Source of the DNA: Nereocystis luetkeana
Taxonomy: Eukaryota; Sar; Phaeophyceae; Laminariales; Laminariaceae
Direction: 5' to 3'
DNA length: 64,000 bases
Assembly: GCA_031213475.1 (NCBI GenBank)
Contig: JARUPZ010000029.1
Location: 7,431,290-7,495,289, forward strand
Every line of letters begins with the position of its first letter. The first letter of the stretch is position 1. Both the position numbers and the translations under genes were made by a program. Of this stretch, positions 10,301 through 19,309 are shown in pieces. The notes below the pieces were generated by a model. The model saw only the letters and a program-made list of their open reading frames with translations, was not told the origin of the DNA and did not search any database.

Positions 10301-13300
10301 ATGACACACCGTCGTTCATCTGCTGCTGTCGACGAATTTCACTGGAATTACTACACGTTTTTTTTACTTTTGTTAATTATACGTATCGAGCAACGTATTG
10401 CTGTCCAAAAACGCGTTGCTGCGATTCTCGATACAACACGCTACCGCCGTTATGTTGCCGTGCTCTCGACGACTTTGTTTTCTTTTGTCGTTTTCCGTGC
10501 TCTATTTTCTCGATCGGTTTCTACCCTCAGCTCTGGATCCCGTCTACCCCTTCGCCTTTCCCTGAGGGTTAGGGTTATACCCCCCCGCCTTACAAGCGGT
10601 TCTTAGTAGGATGCAGCTCACCTTTCATGCGACACGCCGAACACCTCACGTTTCGCGTCGCGCTCGGTGCCAAGCAAATGTCTGTCTGGTCGGTGAAAAG
10701 CCGACATGCTCCGTCCCGGCATTGTAGGGATGCGAGTGTCTATGGTCACATGACTACGGCCATGCATGAGATCGAGTACATCTCTCCTATCGATTACACC
10801 CCCCCCGTCCGCTTCAGTTCCATGTCATTTTCCCTTTCATTTTCACGTTCATGGCCACCGTCATTTTCGCGTTCTCTTTTACATTCACAATTTTCGCTTT
10901 AACTTAACCTCCGCTGTCCCCCTTTTCACTCTGGTTCTCCCCTTCACTTTTATCTTCGCTTCCATTTTCACATGCTGTTCCTTTCACTTCCACCTTCGTC
11001 CCTCAATTTCACTTCCGCTTTCACCGTCAGCGCCACCCTCGCGTACCGGTTTCCCGTTCACTTTCTAATTTTCATTCCCCACCTTCCCTCTCCCTTTCTC
11101 TTTCATCTTCGCTTTCACTCAACCATTTTTCGCTCTGACTTGTCACTTTCACTTTTGGCTTCGTTTTTTTTTTTTTTTTTTTTTTTTTTTCCAGTTTCGA
11201 CGTACTTTCACATTCTCCTTCACGTTCCACCTCACCTCCACGCCCACTTTTGCTTTCAGTTTTACCCTGCACTGCTGGGCCACCCTCCATTTTCGCTCTG
11301 ATTTTCATTTCTACCTTCCTTTTTCGTTTTCGTTTTCGCTTTCAGTTTTGCACATCGTCACCGTCGTTTTCACGTCCTCTTTCTCCCCCTCCTTCGCTTC
11401 ATTATTCACCTTTTTTTACTTTCACCTCAACATTCGCTTTGTTTTTCACTTTTCACCATCAGTTTTCCCCAGTTTCTCCTTCACTGGAGACTTCCAGGGG
11501 CAGCCCTCGTTATCGCTGCCGCCGTCGGTTTCGTCAAATGATTTTGATCGATTTGGTTTCAATCTTCACTTTTCACTTTTCGACTTATTCTTCGTTCGGT
11601 TTCTTCTTTACTTTTGAGACTTTCAGTGTCAATTTCGTTTTCCACTGGTCCCCTCCACTTTCGTCATTCATTTTGAATAGTTTTGGTTTCGATGCTCACC
11701 GTCACTTGAGAAAATTGTGTGTTACTATTACGGGGGACCATAGTTAATAGGACCTATGGTATACATAAAAACCTATATATTACACCATTTTTACTAACAA
11801 TATTTGGTCCTATTAACTATGGTCCCCCGTAATAAAAGCTTCGTTTTCACCGTCGCCTTCACTTTCGTCCTACTACGGGGGGCCATAGTTAATAGGACCA
11901 AATATTGTTAGTAAAAATGATTAAATATATAGGGTTTTATGTATACCATAGGTCCTATTAACTATGGCCCCCCGTAATAGATGTGAATCCCCCTCGATCG
12001 TTTGGTTTTCCGTCCAGACTGGTACACCTTTAGAATTGTATTACGGGGGACCATAGTTAATAGGACCAAATATTGTTAGTAAAAATGGTTAAATATATAG
12101 GATTTTATGTATACCATAGGTCCTATTAACTATGGCCCCCCGTAATAGATGTGAATCCCCCTCGATCGTTTGGTTTTCCGTCCAGACTGGTACACCTTTA
12201 GAATTGTATTACGGGGGACCATAGTTAATAGGACCAAATATTGTTAGTAAAAATGGTTAAATATAGAGGGTTTTATGTATACCATAGGTCCTATTAACTA
12301 TGGTCCCCCGTAATAATCATTTGATGAGTTTGGTTTCACGTTTCAAACCTTCTTCGCTATTTTTTTCACGCTCTCCTTTGCTCGAGAGACTTACAGCGTG
12401 AGTTTCTTTTTCGCTCTCGCCTTCACGTTCGTCACAATCATTTTGATCATTTTGATCACTTTGGTTTCACTTTTCACCTTCGCTTTTTACTGTTTTTTCT
12501 TTTTACTTGAGACTTTCACCGTCGGCTTCCTTTCCCACTTCCGGCAATCTTTTCGATGGTTTTGGTTTTCAGGTCCACGTGCTGGACGAGTACATCGCTC
12601 AGGCAGAGGCACTTGAGGAGGTCGCCACGACGAGGTGCTTTCTACGGCTAGGCCCACTAGAGTAGTTTGGGAGTACTTGTGAGAGTACACGCATCCAAAC
12701 ATTATTGTTTGTGTATACCCTGAGGTACATACTTTGTGCCAAACCTGACTGTTTGGCTTGTTCAGCCTTCGGGTATGTACCGGGGAACCTCCCCGGAGTA
12801 TACACGGGGTTACCCCTGAGTATACATACCCGGGTATCCCCAAAGTAAATATCCTCGGGTACCCCCAGAGCGATATACCCGGGTATCCCCAGGGCATTAT
12901 ACCCGGGTACCCCCAGAGCAATATACCCGGGTACCCCCAGAGTACGTATAACCGGGTATCCCGAGAGTAATAATACCCGGGTGCCCCCAGAGCGATATAC
13001 CCGGGTACCCACAGAGTGATATACCCGGGTATCCCCAGAGTAATATACCCGGGTACCCCCAGAGAATTACACCCGGGTACCCCCAGAGTATATATACCCT
13101 GGTACCTCCAGAGTCTATTTACCTGGGCACCCCGCAGAGCGCGTCACCCGGGTACCCCGTGGGTACATGGTTTACGATTTACCCAATCAAAAACATCCAT
13201 GTTGCAGTTGTAGACCGATGATACAATAGACTACTGGTAATGCTGTGTGATTTCTGTTGCACCACGCCGGCATGAGCGAGTTGGTAAAACTCGATTAAAA

Positions 13301-16300
13301 ACCACGAGGAGCAGTTGGAATGCTGCACCCCCTAAAAGAATGGAAACACGTATACACCTAGGGGGGAGAAGGGAAGACACCTGTAACAAGCGGCTTGTTG
13401 CGCAGAAGGCCCCCAAGGGTAAAACCTCCCATATCGATGTTACGTCAAAACAAGGAAAACAAAATATTACGGGGGACCATAGTTAACAGGACCTATGGTA
13501 TACATAAAAACCTATATGTTTAACCATTTTTACTAACAATATTTGGTCCTGTTAACTATGGCCCCCCGTAATAGCATAAACTAAAAAACTTCAAGAGCGA
13601 TCGTTAAAGAATGGGAAAAAAACAAATTGCCATCGAAACCGTCTGAACTGCTGTGCTTTGCGAAGCCGCCGTACACCGGTACTCGATTGGAGACGCCTTA
13701 CCGTTGTGTCATTCCATGCTCGGCTGAAAATGGTGTTCCGCGTGAATACTCGGCTGAAAATGGTGTTTGGCGTCTATACTCGGCTGAAAATGGTGTTTTG
13801 CGTGAATACTCGGCTGAGAATGGTGTTTTTGCGTCAATACTCGGCTGGAAACGTTGTTTGGCGTCAATATTCGGCTGGAAATGGTGTTTTGCGTCAATAT
13901 TCGGCTGAAAATGGTGTTTTGCGTCAGTAGTCGGCTGAAAATGGTGTTTTGCGTCAATACTCGGCTGAAAATGGTGTTTCGCCTCCGCTTCCTTGGGTCC
14001 CGAATCGTTGTTGGCGCGGGGCCCCGTGTTTCTGTCTTCCGTCTTGCTATTACGGGGGGCCGTACTAAGTAGGACCTAAGGTACAGACAAAAACCTCTAT
14101 ATTTCGCTATTTTTTCTTAGAATGTTTGGTCCTATTTACTATCGTCCCCCCATAATAGCACTCCGGTAATCTTGTCCTCATCTATTTGGTCGTCCTCTGG
14201 TCATCATCGGGTCGTCGAATCATCTGATCACCGTCTCGTCATCCATGTCGTCTACAGTAGTCATCATCTGATCATATTCTGGTCATCACGTGTTCATCAT
14301 TTGATCATAGCGTCTTGTCGCCCTCTAGCCGTCGTCTGATCATCGTCATCCAAACCGTCGTCTGATCATCGTCATCCGATCGTCGTCTGATCATCGTCAT
14401 CGGATCGTCGTCTGATCATCGTCTCGTAATCATCTCATGATCATCTATCTCATCCAACGTTCTTTTTTTTAATCACATGGTCATAATCTGATCAACCATC
14501 TGATGCGCAGGTACCTGCAGTGGCTCGTAGGCTATCAATTCCCGACGCTCACCCAGTTCTTCGTCAGAGTGGAGGAGCTCGTTTCATCGGTGAGGAGAGT
14601 GCCCACCTTCGTTGCCTGTTGATCCTCCCCCCCCCCCCCCCCCCCCCCCGCCTCCCTCCCGTTTTCATCTATAGGTTGGGTTGGTGTCGGTTGGCAACGA
14701 CACTGTAAAACATGCCGTTCACTACGTGCGCTAGGCGCTAGGCAACCGGGGTACCGATTTTTCTGTTTTTTTTTTCTTTTTTCTTTTTTTCTTGTTTGGC
14801 GGTCGGTCACAGCTGGTTTTTTTGTCGAGTTAGATCGCTTGTGCATAGGTGAACAACCTTTTTACTCCGCACAAGTGGGAATGATCGTATCACGTTGTGT
14901 TTATGGTGAGGCACCCCCAAGGCAATTACATTGAACTCCCCGTTGCTGTCTCTGGAAGTGGCTTCACCGGAAATTAAATTGACTCTTTGAAGCTGTCATC
15001 CATATGCAAGTCCGCCTCACAAGCGGTTCTTAGTAGGATGCAGCTCGCCCTTCATGCGACTCACCGGACACCTCACGGCTCTTCGCGCTTGGTGCAAGCA
15101 ATGTCTGTCTGGTCGGTGAAAACCCGATACTCCGTCCCGGCGATTGTAGGGATGCGAGGGTCTATGATCATACGACTACGGCCATGCATGAGATCGAGTA
15201 CATTTCTCCTATCGAGTACACCCCCCCCCCCTTCCCCATATTTTTTTCCCCTTGCTTTTGCCCCTCCAATAGCCTCATGTACGGCCATGGCAGTGAAGCG
15301 TGTAATAGCGTTTACCCTATCCGCGGATGTTGGGTGGTTGTTGACCAATTTATCAACGCATGCAACCGGCGCGGGCGACACATATACATGATGAACGTAC
15401 CCCTGACCTGCCGTCTTGTTTTGATACCATCCTCGAATCAGGGCTCTGTATGTTGTTGTGTCCACACTATAACTTACCAACGCTGAATAGGTTGTATTTT
15501 ACGGGGGGCCATGGTTAATAGGACCTGTGGGATACATGAAAACCTATATATTTAACCATTTCTACTGACAATATTTGGTCCTATTAACCATGGCCCCCCG
15601 TAACAGTAGCAGTAGCAGTAGCAGTTTTTGGTGTCGATGTTGACGTTGCTGGTGCTAGCTGTCACGTTAAACCACTACAGACAATGGTTTCCAACCCCCC
15701 ACGCTATGTAGCGGCCCTAGGGCCCATCAGACACGAAGAAGCACTGATCAGTCTTCCCTCGGCAAGAAGCGCGGTTGCCCTTGTGGCAGGCTGCAATAAA
15801 ACATCGCCAAAACGTTGTGTGGCATTTTATAAGTTTATCGTTGAATTTATCCTTGTGCTGTTGGTTTGGACCGCGTCACGAAGGTTGGGGCCTCGGACGT
15901 CACGTACCACGAGCCAAGACGGAACCTGGAGACCACGTTGAAAAAGCAGGGGGACATGAAGGTGAGTTCGTTTTTTTTTTATTATTTCCTTGTTCCGCAT
16001 TTTTTTTTTTTTTTCAAAACTTCCCTTCAGTACTGTTACGGGGGACCATAGTTAATAGGACCTATGGTACACACAAAAACCCATACATGTATCTATTTTT
16101 ACTGACAACATTTGGTCCTATTTACTATGGTCCACCGTAACTGCTGAAACTGTTACTGGTAGGTTGGAACATGGATGGAACCTGAACGCGTCGTCCGGGT
16201 TCTCCAGCGCAGACAGAGGCGGGCCGGTCTTGCCTATGATAGACGTGGAACATGTTAATGCGATGTCGTTGTCACCAACCGCACGGAGAGCTAAAGGGTA

Positions 16301-18878
16301 GGTGGGCCAATTTTTACCCCCAGAAATGTTATCAACAGTATACCTGGTGATGTGTTACTGCCCTCCTTCCCCCCCCCCCCCCCCCCCCCCCCCGGTAACT
16401 CCCCCCCTCGTCGGTACGCAGGTGTTGTCCGAAGGTCTCCGCGCGACACACCACCGGATGCTGAAGCACGTCACTCGTGAAGGCCAGCTCCTGGGACCGC
16501 TGTGGGACAAGCTCTCCGACACGATGTTTGCCATGTTTTCTAGGTGCAGCGCTAGCAATAAACGTGTCGTGTCACACCCTCTCGCCTTTTTTTTTCCCCT
16601 TGTTGCTCGGGGCGTGATGGGTGTACTATAGATACGATGGCGTGCTCTTGTGGTTTGCCGCCTCTACCTGACTTGACCAATCGCTGCCTCGCTTTTTTTT
16701 TCTCTCCTGCTCGGCGCTTGATGGATGTACTGTAGATGTGATGGCGTGTTTCTGTGTTTGCTGCCTCTACCTGACTTCGATCATCGCTGTTTGACGTGTC
16801 CTAAAGAGATGGCCGTGCTTGCAGCACGTATCATACTTTATGCAATACCTCTCTTGTTGCAATACTGCACGCACGATACCAATCCTCTCGCGTTTTCTAC
16901 CAATCATCTCCTCGGGTTTGATTGGTGTAACTGTAGTACGTACGGTGGCGTGTTTTTAGTGCTCCGCGTCTCTGCCTGGCATCAACAGTATCTCACATCT
17001 CGCGTGTTTATGATCGTTTCCTTTCGCCCCTCTCTCTCTACCCCCCCGCCCTCTCACCATAGGGACCCCTCTCTCTCCCCCCCCCCCCCCCGCCCTCTCA
17101 CCATACGGATTGCAATTAGGGGCATAACACGAGGGGGTTTGCAAATAGGGGCATAGGGCTCCCCCCCTCCCCCCCCCCCCGCCCACTCGCGATAGAGATT
17201 GCAATTATTACGGGGGACCATAGTTAATAGGACCAAATATTGTTGGGTAAAATGGTTAAATACATACCTGGTAGGTTTTTATGTATACCATAGGCCCCAT
17301 TAACTATGGTCCCCCGTAATAGAGGCATAATACGATGGTGTTTGCAATTAGGGGTATGGTACACAGTAGCCCATTTTGCTATTTTTGACGTAAAGAGCTT
17401 TTTGACTTCGCACAACAGGGGTACGAGTGTTCTCTCTCGATCCTTTTAGGAGTGCAGTCCCGTTTTCGGAACAATCTACTTGAAATTTGACTGGTTTGTC
17501 CCCAAGTTGAGACTGCTGCAGTACCGAAGGGGTCCACCGCAAGGGCGACTATACAAAGTCGAAAATCGTATCTTTCCGGAAGGCTCTCTCGCTCTCTCGC
17601 TCTCTTATAGTAGATATTTCCGCGGGAGCACCCTTTCTTGCTCGGCACTACTAGCCCAACCTTCCCGTTCTCTGGAAAAAGATGGGGCACTGAATGAAAC
17701 GATCGCACCCCACCCTGTGCGGCGAACTCGTCGCTATTTACGGTGGTTCTGAATCCTGGCTAGGACGAAATGCCCAACGATTGTGATCGTTTAGATTTTG
17801 AACGATAGTATTCGTTACATTCCATGGGAGTGCTTGCTCAGATCGGGTTAAGCTCGCAGTTGCTCCTTTGAAAGCCTCGAATTTGTGGGTTTTAACAACA
17901 TGTGTCGGCCTCCTTAAACGATAAGCACCCCATAAACCCATGAAATGTAGGTGCACCCCTAGCGTAGTAAGAGCCCTCCCCTCCCCCCCCCTCCGTCCCG
18001 GCATTGTAGGGATGCGAGGGTCTATGGTCATACGACTACGGCCATGCATGAGATCTAGTACATATCTCCTATCGAGTACCCCCTCCCCCCCCCCGCCCCC
18101 GCCGCCGCCGCCGCCGTTGTCTGGGGTTCTCCCTTCTCTGTCTCCCCCCTCCTGCCCTCGTTCCCTCTACCACCCCCCCCCCCCCCCCTCTCCGCTCTAT
18201 CTTCATCACGCCCCCTCCCCCCTCCCCTTCCTCTCCTCTATATCCATTACCCTACCACCACCGCTGCCATCGCCGCGGCTTGCTCCCCCCCCCCCCCCCC
18301 TCCCCCCTCCCTCTCCCTGTCCAGGTACGAGGAGCTCTGCACCCTGTGCTACCAGCACACGCTCAGCCCAGGGGCGGTCGACATCAAGCGAGCCGCCACA
18401 GAAATAGGCGGGGGCGGGCCCCCCTCCCGAGGCCGGTCCCACAACCCCACGGGGACCGCCGGCCGCGATGACGACGATGAGGACGGAGACGGGGACCTCG
18501 CCCCTTCTTCTCCCCCTTCCTCTGCTGGAGGCTTTGGGGGGGGCAGGTTCGGCTCGTTCTCGAGCTTAGCTTCCCCGTCGAACACGGGGGGTCGCGATAG
18601 CGGCGGCGGAGGAGGAGGCGGTGGTGGGGGGGGGGGGCGGGGGCGGGGGCGGGGGCGGGGCATACTTTGGTAGAAGTGGAGGCGGTTCCGGATCCGTTGG
18701 GAAGCTGAACGGCTCTCAGACTAGTGGCGCTTCCCCCCCCCCTGCGGAGGCGTGGACATCTCCTAGAGGGGGTGGCGGTGGTGGTGGTGGTGGTGGGGGT
18801 GGTGGGGGTGGGGGTGGGAATTCTCCCGTGAACCGCGGCAAGCAGTTTTTCGCCAAGCATCTGCGTATGAACCCGTGA
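1822..18878 (+). CDS. SEC3: Exocyst complex component Sec3/EXOC1, C-terminal part (11 exons)
   Basis: Subunit of the exocyst, which tethers secretory vesicles to the plasma membrane before fusion. Exons: 1822-1908, 3146-3304, 5354-5478, 5895-6099, 8178-8312, 9641-9784, 12573-12634, 14511-14589, 15884-15961, 16422-16543, 18325-18878. All have AG/GT borders and every phase is compatible. They give about 582 residues matching the order of motifs in the Sec3 C-terminal helical region: RSAELQRTYANDL, the segment FITLFGLDP, KYEHMVRLENYHFF, YLQWLVGYQFP, LLGPLWDKLSDTMFAMF and YEELCTLCYQ. The usual Sec3 end is followed by a 130-residue acidic and glycine/serine-rich tail ending FFAKHLRMNP. The N-terminal membrane-binding domain is not in the window. 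The final exon needs one G removed from the run at 18625-18636 to stay open; otherwise it stops at 18672. The exon at 15884 has a weak acceptor (GAAG) and its start is less sure. Confidence 0.88.
2000..2070 (+). repeat. (CCTGT)n pentanucleotide repeat
   Basis: About ten CCTGT units with few changes, in a Sec3 intron. The three open frames across it are a consequence of the repeat. Confidence 0.85.
2372..2482 (+). repeat. PCT element, partial
   Basis: Contains the family core CCTGCCTGG...GAAAACCCGACG, GATGCGAGGGTCTATGG and CATGCATGATGTCGAGTACACCC. Poly-C with interruptions precedes it (2350-2368). First of three successive copies in the same orientation. Confidence 0.75.
2503..2681 (+). repeat. 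PCT element, 3' half
   Basis: Family 3' half from the GAACATCTCAC segment to GAGTAC and a 16-C tail. Confidence 0.8.
2699..3102 (+). repeat. PCT element, nearly full length
   Basis: Starts at the GGCGGTCACCATGGCTGG segment and runs through the CCGCACAAG and GGCACCCACGAGGCAG blocks to a C-rich tail. A G-run replaces part of the middle (2885-2898). Carries a TACCAGGTA site at 2796. It ends 44 bp before Sec3 exon 2. Confidence 0.75.
3330..3560 (+). repeat. Degenerate GTAGTCTTACAGCAG repeat
   Basis: Several diverged copies of a TACAGCAGTAGTCT unit directly after Sec3 exon 2. No coding signal. Confidence 0.5.
3870..4030 (+). repeat. GATC-rich array: GATCTGTAGATGATC units
   Basis: Irregular units of GATCTGTAGATGATCTG, about 10-18 bp apart, in a Sec3 intron. 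The unit is nearly its own reverse complement. Related arrays lie at 4620-4775, 8450-8660, 20930-20965, 57280-57520 and 60410-60740. Confidence 0.7.
4254..4336. repeat. (TA)n microsatellite
   Basis: About 80 bp of almost pure TA/TATATAA directly before an M1 copy. Confidence 0.9.
4346..4443 (+). mobile_element. M1 MITE, diverged
   Basis: Left end TTACGGGGGACCATA; right end decayed to GGCCCCATGTAA; 98 bp. Confidence 0.8.
4620..4775 (+). repeat. 20-bp tandem array (CAGATCATCTACAGATCAGA)
   Basis: About eight head-to-tail copies of a 20-bp unit with GATC twice per unit, in a Sec3 intron. Minor changes (CATATC for CAGATC) alternate. Confidence 0.9.
5238..5342 (+). repeat. (TGC)n imperfect trinucleotide repeat
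   Basis: Stretches of TGCTGCTGC just upstream of Sec3 exon 3; long apparent frames on both strands here (Leu/Cys or Gln/Ala/Ser) come from the repeat. Confidence 0.85.
5540..5770 (+). repeat. Tandem copies of a GCTGTACGGCTTTCGCCGTACT unit
   Basis: Four spaced copies of a short palindrome-like segment, TACGGCTTTCGCCGTA, at about 5549, 5614, 5688 and 5748 (last one degenerate), each followed by CGAAAACA and a C/A-rich stretch. They sit in the intron between Sec3 exons 3 and 4. Confidence 0.7.
6115..6480 (+). repeat. TTGACCGCGG tandem repeat
   Basis: Degenerate units of about 19 bp built on CTTGACCGCGGTTTGACCG, in the intron after Sec3 exon 4. Apparent minus-strand frames (SRGQVGQ type) reflect the repeat. 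Confidence 0.8.
6558..6594 (+). pseudogene. Duplicated copy of the 3' end of Sec3 exon 4 (relic exon)
   Basis: An AG-bounded 37-bp segment followed by GTGTGG encodes LMHRFTEFIKEQ, almost the same as LMHRFSKFISEQ at the end of exon 4 (6062-6099). At 37 bp it would shift the frame if added. Its upstream flank (6500-6550, GATAAGGTCGAAAGAGGTCT) is itself a second copy of 6205-6250. It looks like a partial tandem duplication that kept an exon end, not a working exon. Confidence 0.6.
7060..7150 (+). repeat. Dispersed repeat shared with 18905-18985
   Basis: Both places have a GGCGTAA(A/G)TA block, then ATGAAGACCA(A/G)GCG, then ATACT(T)TTAT/TTCGCC and AGTGG. The copy at 18.9 kb lies just 3' of the Sec3 stop codon. 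Confidence 0.55.
7398..7502 (+). mobile_element. M1 MITE
   Basis: 105 bp; left terminus mutated to TTCCGGGGG; right end CCCCCGTAA followed by TA. Confidence 0.85.
8342..8446 (-). mobile_element. M1 MITE
   Basis: 105 bp, intact ends, TA on both sides; lies 29 bp after the donor of Sec3 exon 5. Confidence 0.92.
8449..8665 (+). repeat. GATCTAGATC-rich array
   Basis: Many AGATCTAGATC/GATCATCTGGATCC segments; GATC occurs every 8-25 bp. Starts at the right border of the M1 copy. Confidence 0.7.
8710..8732. repeat. Paired inverted scar motif TACCTGGTA / TACCAGGTA
   Basis: The nine-base motif and its reverse complement are separated by only ATGTG. See the scar finding. Confidence 0.6.
9085..9345 (+). 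repeat. PCT element, 3' part with C-tail
   Basis: Runs from TTTAAGCTGTCATCCATATACC through the GGTTCTTAG...GACGCAG block to GATCGAGTAC and an interrupted C run (9302-9340). A second C run (9064-9082) directly precedes it. Lies in the intron before Sec3 exon 6. Confidence 0.85.
10572..10806 (+). repeat. PCT element, 3' part
   Basis: Family sequence from CGCCTTACAAGCGGTTCTTAG to the doubled end GATCGAGTACATCTCTCCTATCGATTACACCCCCC. Confidence 0.85.
11728..11832 (-). mobile_element. M1 MITE
   Basis: 105 bp, intact inverted repeats, inserted in the pyrimidine tract. Confidence 0.93.
11873..11977 (+). mobile_element. M1 MITE, first of a tandem group
   Basis: 105 bp; left end CTACGGGGGG. Followed by a 63-bp spacer that recurs. 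Confidence 0.92.
12041..12145 (+). mobile_element. M1 MITE, in tandem unit 1
   Basis: 105 bp within the 168-bp duplicated unit. Confidence 0.92.
12209..12313 (+). mobile_element. M1 MITE, in tandem unit 2
   Basis: 105 bp within the second 168-bp unit; ends CCCCCGTAA. Confidence 0.92.
12776..13165 (+). repeat. 24-bp minisatellite with CCCGGGTACC core
   Basis: About 15 copies of a ~24-bp unit, ATACCCGGGTACCCCCAGAG plus 4 variable bases. The core contains CCCGGG and GGTACC, both palindromic. The period is a multiple of three, so open frames appear in several frames on both strands (GYPQS, GVPGY types) without being genes. Intronic to Sec3. Confidence 0.93.
13467..13571 (-). mobile_element. M1 MITE
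   Basis: 105 bp, intact ends, TA on both sides. Confidence 0.93.
13720..13990 (+). repeat. 30-bp tandem repeat
   Basis: Nine copies of CTCGGCTGAAAATGGTGTTT plus GCGTCAATA (about 30 bp). The open frames over it on both strands are explained by a period divisible by three. Confidence 0.92.
14050..14155 (-). mobile_element. M1 MITE, older subfamily
   Basis: 106 bp; inner part of the inverted repeat diverged (ACTAAGTAGG / CCTATTTACT). Confidence 0.85.
14160..14505 (+). repeat. TGATCATCGTC degenerate repeat
   Basis: Diverged 9-14 bp units with TGATCATCGTC or ATCGTCATCCGATCG. Lies just upstream of Sec3 exon 8 at 14511. Confidence 0.7.
14673..15231 (+). repeat. PCT element, full-length reference copy
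   Basis: About 560 bp, the most complete copy. 5' start GGTTGGGTTGGTGTCGGTTG; blocks in order: GGCGGTCGGTCACAGCTGG, CTCCGCACAAGTGGGAATG, GGTGAGGCACCCCCAAGG, GGCTTCACCGGAAATTAA, GCTGTCATCCATATGCAAG, GGTTCTTAGTAGGATGCAG, CTTGGTGCAAGCAATGTC, GATGCGAGGGTCTATG, GCCATGCATGAGATCGAG; ends GAGTACAC plus poly-C. No open frame. No tRNA-like boxes recognised. A poly-C run at 14629-14649 sits just before it. Confidence 0.85.
15499..15603 (-). mobile_element. M1 MITE
   Basis: 105 bp; inner repeat AACCATGG variant. Confidence 0.92.
16036..16140 (-). mobile_element. M1 MITE, slightly diverged
   Basis: 105 bp; right end TCCACCGTAA. Starts 75 bp after the donor of Sec3 exon 9. Confidence 0.9.
16371..16393 (+). 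repeat. Poly-C tract at a splice acceptor
   Basis: C run 28 bp upstream of the acceptor (16420-16421) of Sec3 exon 10; it may serve as part of the polypyrimidine tract. Confidence 0.7.
16560..17015 (+). repeat. Three diverged ~130-bp tandem copies
   Basis: Each copy contains CTCG(G)(C/T)(G/T)TGATGG(G/A)TGTACT(A/G)TAG, GATGGCGTG(C/T)T and GCCTCTACCTGACTT or a decayed form. Starts at about 16580, 16690 and 16900. Intronic to Sec3. Confidence 0.65.
17040..17350 (+). repeat. CCCTCTCACCATA / GCAATTAGGGGCATA tandem repeat, split by M1
   Basis: Three units with C runs, CCGCC(C/A)(T/C)TC and GATTGCAATTAGGGGCATAA. An M1 copy (17208-17319) interrupts one unit. Confidence 0.7.
17208..17319 (+). mobile_element. 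M1 MITE with a 7-bp TACCTGGTA-type insertion
   Basis: 112 bp instead of 105: at the internal ATATATA the sequence reads TACCTGGTA (17265-17273). Everything else matches the family. Confidence 0.92.
17442..17531. mobile_element. M2 palindromic element
   Basis: CCTTTTAGGAGTGCAGTCCCG, then the AATCTACTTGAAATTTGACTGG centre and a decayed inverted half ending GAAGGGGT. Confidence 0.75.
17991..18098 (+). repeat. PCT element, 3' end
   Basis: From CTCCGTCCCGGCATTGTAGG to GAGTACCCCCTCCCC; followed by (CCG)n and C-rich sequence up to the last Sec3 exon. Confidence 0.8.
18080..18324 (+). repeat. C-rich tract leading into the last Sec3 acceptor
   Basis: About 240 bp of C-rich sequence with (CCG)5 and several C runs; the acceptor TGTCCAG lies at 18318-18324. 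Confidence 0.75.
18600..18660 (+). repeat. G-rich run with (GGGGGC)n inside the Sec3 coding exon
   Basis: Codes for polyglycine. The two halves of the exon are open in different frames that meet here. Removing one G from 18625-18636 makes the whole tract glycine and joins them. Confidence 0.85.
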
Positions 18879-19058
18879 GGGGTGCCATCAATAGTAAAAA
18901 TACTGCTCTAGGCGTAAGTAAATATAAGGGCCGTAGAGTCTTTTCTTATGAAGACCAGGCGGTCATACTATTTTCGCCCATAGTGGGACTAGGTATATAC
19001 ATTATAGTAGACGCGCGCTTTGGGGTATAGTGGAAGGCGGGGGGGGGGGGGAGGGGAA

Positions 19059-19098
<40 letters not shown>

Positions 19099-19200
19099 CG
19101 AAAGGAAACGCTGATGTCGAACCGACGGAGAAAGCTTAAGTGATGCGCGCGGACTTGTTGTTGTTGTTGCTGTTGTTGCTTTCGTTAGCGTTGGATGAGA
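18879..19200. other. Sec3 3' flank
   Basis: Contains the dispersed repeat related to 7060-7150 (18905-18985), then interrupted poly-G runs (19037-19098, over 50 G in all) and a (TTG)n stretch at 19157-19177. No polyadenylation signal that can be trusted. Confidence 0.5.
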
Positions 19201-19309
19201 TTAGGGCTGGGCCCTTGCCTGTGTACTGCCGCGGCTTCTTGCGCGGGTGCCCTGCAAGGGAGGGGGTGATCGAGGCTGTTTTATGACTCGAGGCATGACC
19301 TTTTTATGG

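Larger units (their letters stand above)
11978..12313 (+). repeat. Tandem duplication of spacer plus M1 (2 x 168 bp)
   Basis: The 63-bp spacer (starting TAGATGTGAATCCCCCTCGA) plus a 105-bp M1 copy occurs twice head to tail: 11978-12145 and 12146-12313. The spacers look identical and the M1 copies (12041-12145 and 12209-12313) differ at a few bases. This is a duplicated segment, not two independent insertions. Confidence 0.92.
10808..12572 (+). repeat. Long strand-asymmetric pyrimidine tract (TTTCACTTTC type)
   Basis: Apart from four M1 insertions, about 1.3 kb is almost purely C and T on the plus strand, made of diverged 6-12 bp units such as TTTTCACTTTCGC, with a 26-T run at 11166-11191. 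It is the 3' part of a Sec3 intron and runs directly into the acceptor of exon 7 at 12572. The long frames across it are low-complexity artefacts. Confidence 0.85.

Noticed and set aside
10217..11747. Several 100-165 residue frames in the pyrimidine tract
   Set aside because: Ser/Phe/Leu-only composition from TTTCAC-type sequence; this is a Sec3 intron.
12487..13213. Open frames on both strands through the GGGTACC array (GYPQS / GVPGY repeats)
   Set aside because: The 24-bp period is divisible by three, so open frames are automatic; no start context, introns or matching domain.
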